NCBI GenBank assembly: GCA_021813085.1 | Contig: JAKAMA010000108.1 | Location: forward strand, 1 to 7,545 | Direction: 5' to 3' | Length of the DNA: 7,545 nucleotides | DNA from: Chloroflexota bacterium | GTDB lineage: Bacteria > Chloroflexota > Dehalococcoidia > DSTF01 > JACRBR01 | In this document: positions 5,239 through 7,545 of the stretch, in pieces | Numbering within the stretch: the stretch's first letter is position 1 | How the letters are laid out: every line of letters starts with the position of its first letter | Position numbers and translations under genes: made by a program | Notes under the pieces: model-generated | Told to the model about the DNA's origin: nothing | What the model saw: the letters and a program-made list of their open reading frames with translations, nothing else | The model's database searches: none

Positions 5239-5757
5239 ATGCGCCTACCACGGACCCGCGGACGATCGTCGCTGCGCATCGCATTGGTCGTGCTGGCCGT
5301 CGCCGGGCTGGCGCTCGTCGGCTGCCGCCAGGTCGCGAGCGGCAACCTGCACGTCGCGAACGACCTCAGCGGCATCGGCCAGGACAACACCTTCCTGCGC
5401 GCGTACGCGCCAGACCCGGGCGACGTCTGGCCCCCCACCGGCCAAGTGAACCTCTACGTCAGGGGCGACGACTTCGGCTCGCCGCCGTCCTACGGCATGA
5501 ACGGCTACCTGTACCTGGTGCGCACATCGGCCGCCTGCCCGCAGTCGGAGGGGGCGCCCGAGGTGTTCACGCTCGGCGTCGTCACCATCACCGGTGTCGT
5601 CACCGTCACCGCCGGCAGCGTCAACCAGTTCGTCACGATGGCCGACACGCCCGCCAACCGCGCGCCGACCTGGGCCTTGATCGACATCGCCGAGTTCCCG
5701 AACACGAGCGGCGGCCACCTGATCCGCCGCTGCGGCACGGTCACCTGGACCCCATAG
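5239..5757 (+). CDS. Small lipoprotein of unknown function
   Basis: The encoded protein has a basic N-terminus (MRLPRTRGR), a hydrophobic stretch (LRIALVVLAVAGLALVG) and a lipobox LVGC, so Cys29 should be lipidated after signal peptidase II cleavage and the mature part anchored outside the cytoplasmic membrane. The rest (172 residues in total) is rich in Gly, Val and Thr, with alternating strands such as VVTITGVVTVTAG, suggesting a small beta-rich domain. Two further cysteines (about 100 and 165) could form a disulfide. I do not recognise the family. ATG 5239 is preferred because GGAGGAGG (5230-5237) precedes it, although the spacing is short. ATG 5218 and TTG 5212 are in frame and would only lengthen the signal peptide. 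Neighbours give no clear functional clue. Confidence 0.75.
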   Translation: MRLPRTRGRSSLRIALVVLAVAGLALVGCRQVASGNLHVANDLSGIGQDNTFLRAYAPDPGDVWPPTGQVNLYVRGDDFGSPPSYGMNGYLYLVRTSAACPQSEGAPEVFTLGVVTITGVVTVTAGSVNQFVTMADTPANRAPTWALIDIAEFPNTSGGHLIRRCGTVTWTP

Positions 5758-5764
5758 CGGGGTC
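5748..5764 (+). terminator. Stem-loop over the lipoprotein stop codon (weak terminator candidate)
   Basis: GACCCC (5748-5753) pairs perfectly with GGGGTC (5759-5764), and the TAG stop (5755-5757) lies in the 5-base loop. The 10-bp palindrome GCCCATGGGC follows at 5769-5778. There is no T-rich tail, so intrinsic termination is doubtful. It could instead stabilise the 3' end of the message. Confidence 0.3.
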
Positions 5765-5841
5765 AGCGGCCCATGGGCGCCCTCCATCGTTCGGCACCCG
5801 GGCCGGCGCCCTGCGTGTGCCTGGCCGGGGTGGACGCGGCC

Positions 5842-5855
5842 CCGCGCTTTCGCGG
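5842..5855. promoter_or_regulatory. Short inverted repeat upstream of the kinase gene promoter
   Basis: CCGCG (5842-5846) and CGCGG (5851-5855) flank CTTT, 13 bases before the candidate -10 box at 5869. It could be a regulator site, or chance in GC-rich sequence. The rest of the 5758-5911 spacer shows no gene. Confidence 0.2.
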
Positions 5856-5868
5856 ACCAGCGCGACGC

Positions 5869-5874
5869 GATACT
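5869..5874 (+). promoter_or_regulatory. Putative -10 box of the ABC1/UbiB-like gene
   Basis: GATACT matches TATAAT at 4 of 6 positions within an AT-richer spot. Transcription from about 5881 would leave a leader of roughly 34 bases before ATG 5915. No TG extension and no clear -35 are present, so confidence is limited. Confidence 0.35.
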
Positions 5875-5914
5875 TTGAACGCACCGTGCTATCTCAGCCA
5901 GGGTCCGGGACGTG

Positions 5915-7273
5915 ATGCAGAGGCCGCGCCGCGCGGTCAATGGTGGCCGCCTCGCGCGGTCGCTGCGCCCGGCAGCGCTCGCCGGGCGCACCGCCGCGCG
6001 CTGGGCCGGCACCTACGCCACATTCGGCAGCCGCCGCGAGGCGGCGCGCGAGCAGTTCGCCCTGCGCACCGCCGAGGACGTGCGCCGCACGATGGGCGAG
6101 ATGAAGGGCGCCGTCATGAAGTTCGGGCAGATCCTGTCCCTGATGACAGGCGTCGTGCCTGACGGCATGCTCGACGAGCTGTCAGCGCTCCAGGCCGACG
6201 CGCCGCCGATGGCCTACAACCTGGTCGAAGATGTCTTCGAGCAGGAGTACGGCTGCCCGCCGCACCAGCTCTTCCGCCGCTTCGAGCGCGCCCCGTTCGC
6301 CGCCGCATCCATCGGCCAGGTGCACCGCGCCGTCCTGCGCGACGGCACGCCGGTGGCGGTCAAGGTGCAGTATCCCGGCGTGCGCGAGGCGATCGAGCAC
6401 GACCTGGCGAACGTCGGCATGCTGATCGCGATCGGTGCTCGGTTCTCGCAGGGTCTTGACGCCGCGCCGATCGTGCGCGACCTCAAGGACGGCATCCTCG
6501 GCGAGCTCGACTACCTGCGCGAGGCCGCCTGGCAGCAGCGCTTCCGCGACGAGTTCGAGGGGCACGCCTTCATCTACGTCCCGCGCGTCTACCACGAGCT
6601 GACGAAGCCGCGCGTGCTCGTGCAAGAGCTCGTGCGCGGGAGGCCGTTCGCCGCGGCCCTCGCCCTCGACCAGGCGTCGCGCAACCGCATCGGCGAGATC
6701 ATCTTTCGCTACGCCTTCGGGTCGATCTACCGCCATCGCCTCTTCAACGGCGACCCGCACCCCGGCAACTACCTGCTGCGAGACGACGGCTCGGTCGCGT
6801 TCGTTGACTACGGCTGCGTCGCCGAGTTCTCCGCCGCGACGGTCGAGGGGTTCGAGCGCGTGTTGCGCGCGCTGTACGCCGAAGACCGCACGGCGTGGCG
6901 CCGCGGCATCGAGGCGGTCGGCATCATCCGGCCCGATGCGCCGTTCACGACCGATGAGCTGTACGGCCACATGCACTGGTACTGGGAGCCCATCCTCCAC
7001 GAGCGCGTCGCGTTCACGCCGGAGCTGGCAGGCGAGATGGTGCGCCGCAACACGCAGACGACGGGGCCCGGCGGGCGCATCAACGAGCACTGCAACGTGC
7101 CTGAAGGCATGGTCTTCCTGACGCGCATCAACTTCGGCCTGGCCGGGCTGCTCGCGAACCTCCGCGCGGAAGCGCCCTGGCGGGCGATCATCGGGGAGTA
7201 CATCCACGGCACGCGGCCGGCGACGGAACTGGGCTGGCTCTCGGCCCGCACGTCGCGCACCGCCCCCGTGTGA
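5915..7273 (+). CDS. ABC1/UbiB (AarF/ADCK) family atypical kinase
   Basis: The 452-residue product has the full motif set of ABC1/UbiB atypical kinase-like ATPases, which in other organisms support ubiquinone or other isoprenoid-lipid metabolism. In order: the KxGQ motif as KFGQ (69-72), the alanine-rich nucleotide loop AAASIGQVH (129-137) that replaces the usual glycine loop, VAVKVQ with Lys150, ELDYLREA with Glu197 and Asp199, the hinge VLVQELVRG, catalytic FNGDPHPGN (from 277), and metal-binding VDYG (DYG 298-300, in place of the commoner DFG). All key residues are present, so it should be active. No strong transmembrane segment is evident at the C-terminus, unlike classical UbiB. ATG 5915 is chosen; GTG 5912 directly before it is in frame. 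No good ribosome site precedes either. No quinone-biosynthesis gene is in the window, so the substrate is unknown. Confidence 0.93.
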   Translation: MQRPRRAVNGGRLARSLRPAALAGRTAARWAGTYATFGSRREAAREQFALRTAEDVRRTMGEMKGAVMKFGQILSLMTGVVPDGMLDELSALQADAPPMAYNLVEDVFEQEYGCPPHQLFRRFERAPFAAASIGQVHRAVLRDGTPVAVKVQYPGVREAIEHDLANVGMLIAIGARFSQGLDAAPIVRDLKDGILGELDYLREAAWQQRFRDEFEGHAFIYVPRVYHELTKPRVLVQELVRGRPFAAALALDQASRNRIGEIIFRYAFGSIYRHRLFNGDPHPGNYLLRDDGSVAFVDYGCVAEFSAATVEGFERVLRALYAEDRTAWRRGIEAVGIIRPDAPFTTDELYGHMHWYWEPILHERVAFTPELAGEMVRRNTQTTGPGGRINEHCNVPEGMVFLTRINFGLAGLLANLRAEAPWRAIIGEYIHGTRPATELGWLSARTSRTAPV

Positions 7274-7298
7274 TGCGCGCCGGGCTGCCGCACGGCCA

Positions 7299-7545
7299 TC
7301 AGCGCTCGCCGAGCACCTCCGGCGGCAGGCGCAGCGCCTCGCCCGTCGCCTGCGCGACGGCGCCGGCGTCCTCGAGCCGCCGGATCTCGTCGGCGCCCAT
7401 TCCGAGCCAGGCCGAGAGGACGTGCCTGGTCTGCTCGCCGACATCGGGCGGCAGCCCCCGCACCCCGCCCGGCGTGCGCGAGAGCTTGACCGGCGTGTTG
7501 GGCACGGTGAGCGGCCGGTCCATCCGCGGGTGGCGCAGCTCAGAT
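7299..7545 (-). CDS. Family III (CaiB/BaiF) CoA-transferase, C-terminal part (5' end beyond window)
   Basis: On the - strand the frame is open from the window edge to TGA at 7301-7299 and gives 81 residues plus stop. The stretch RHPRMDRPLTVPNTPVKLSR followed by TPGGVRG, PPDVGEQT, a helix VLSAWLGM and a final EIRRLEDAGAV is the characteristic end of formyl-CoA-transferase-like enzymes, which move CoA between carboxylic acids. The catalytic Asp lies in the missing N-terminal half, so activity and substrate cannot be judged. An internal ATG at 7523 is not the true start because the homologous sequence continues upstream of it. It converges on the kinase gene with a 25-base gap that shows no obvious terminator. 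Confidence 0.85.
   Translation of the reverse strand, partial: SELRHPRMDRPLTVPNTPVKLSRTPGGVRGLPPDVGEQTRHVLSAWLGMGADEIRRLEDAGAVAQATGEALRLPPEVLGER

Noticed and set aside
2619..5438. Open frame of 939 codons on the - strand opposite mfd
   Set aside because: It lies antisense to a clearly genuine mfd. Long antisense frames are common in GC-rich genes; its translation is Arg/Asp/Leu rich with no recognisable domain.
5580..5625. Repeated GTCACC units in the lipoprotein gene as a tandem DNA repeat
   Set aside because: The units are irregularly spaced and are explained by alternating Val-Thr codons in a beta strand.
7274..7298. Bidirectional terminator between the convergent kinase and CoA-transferase genes
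   Set aside because: The 25-base gap has only a 4-bp complementarity and no T tract on either strand.
6182..7444. Open frame of 420 codons on the - strand opposite the ABC1/UbiB-like gene
   Set aside because: It overlaps two well-supported genes and has no family features.

Overview
This is a GC-rich bacterial window. Sampled 60-base lines run about 67-78% G+C inside mfd and about 55-60% in the vapBC-like block. Nothing here fixes the taxon. The GC content, the leaderless-type and extended -10 promoters, the family III CoA-transferase and a small antitoxin ending NLDHYLYG would all fit a Chloroflexota-like or other GC-rich lineage, but that is inference. No tRNA, rRNA, CRISPR array, transposase or phage gene was seen.

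Left part (1-1440) is an accessory patch. It opens with the last 37 codons of an unidentified gene. A hicB-hicA toxin-antitoxin module on the + strand follows. Then a perfect 127-bp copy of that gene tail reappears, stop codon included, so hicBA sits between two direct repeats. hicA looks broken: its family-typical start (MPRFP) is in one frame and the rest (LSG...GSH...) is in the next, separated by one extra base. Facing it on the - strand is a second module, a VapC-type PIN-domain toxin with its small antitoxin upstream, apparently driven by a promoter that gives a leaderless mRNA.

The divergent spacer (1426-1544) carries back-to-back -10 boxes lying in a dyad, then two hairpins in the presumed leader of mfd. 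mfd (1545-5114) is full length and encodes the transcription-repair coupling factor with UvrB-like, RNA-polymerase-interacting, helicase and C-terminal domains all recognisable.

The right part (5115-7545) is core-like. A small lipoprotein of unknown function is followed by an ABC1/UbiB-family atypical kinase with its conserved motifs intact. The C-terminal end of a family III (CaiB/BaiF) CoA-transferase comes last, on the - strand, convergent with the kinase and cut by the window edge. Each + strand gene after mfd has its own plausible -10 box, so they need not form one operon.

The points most worth a second look are the repeat-bounded hicBA cassette, which could be a real mobile-like unit or an assembly artefact, the hicA frameshift, and the dyad shared by the toxin-antitoxin and mfd promoters.
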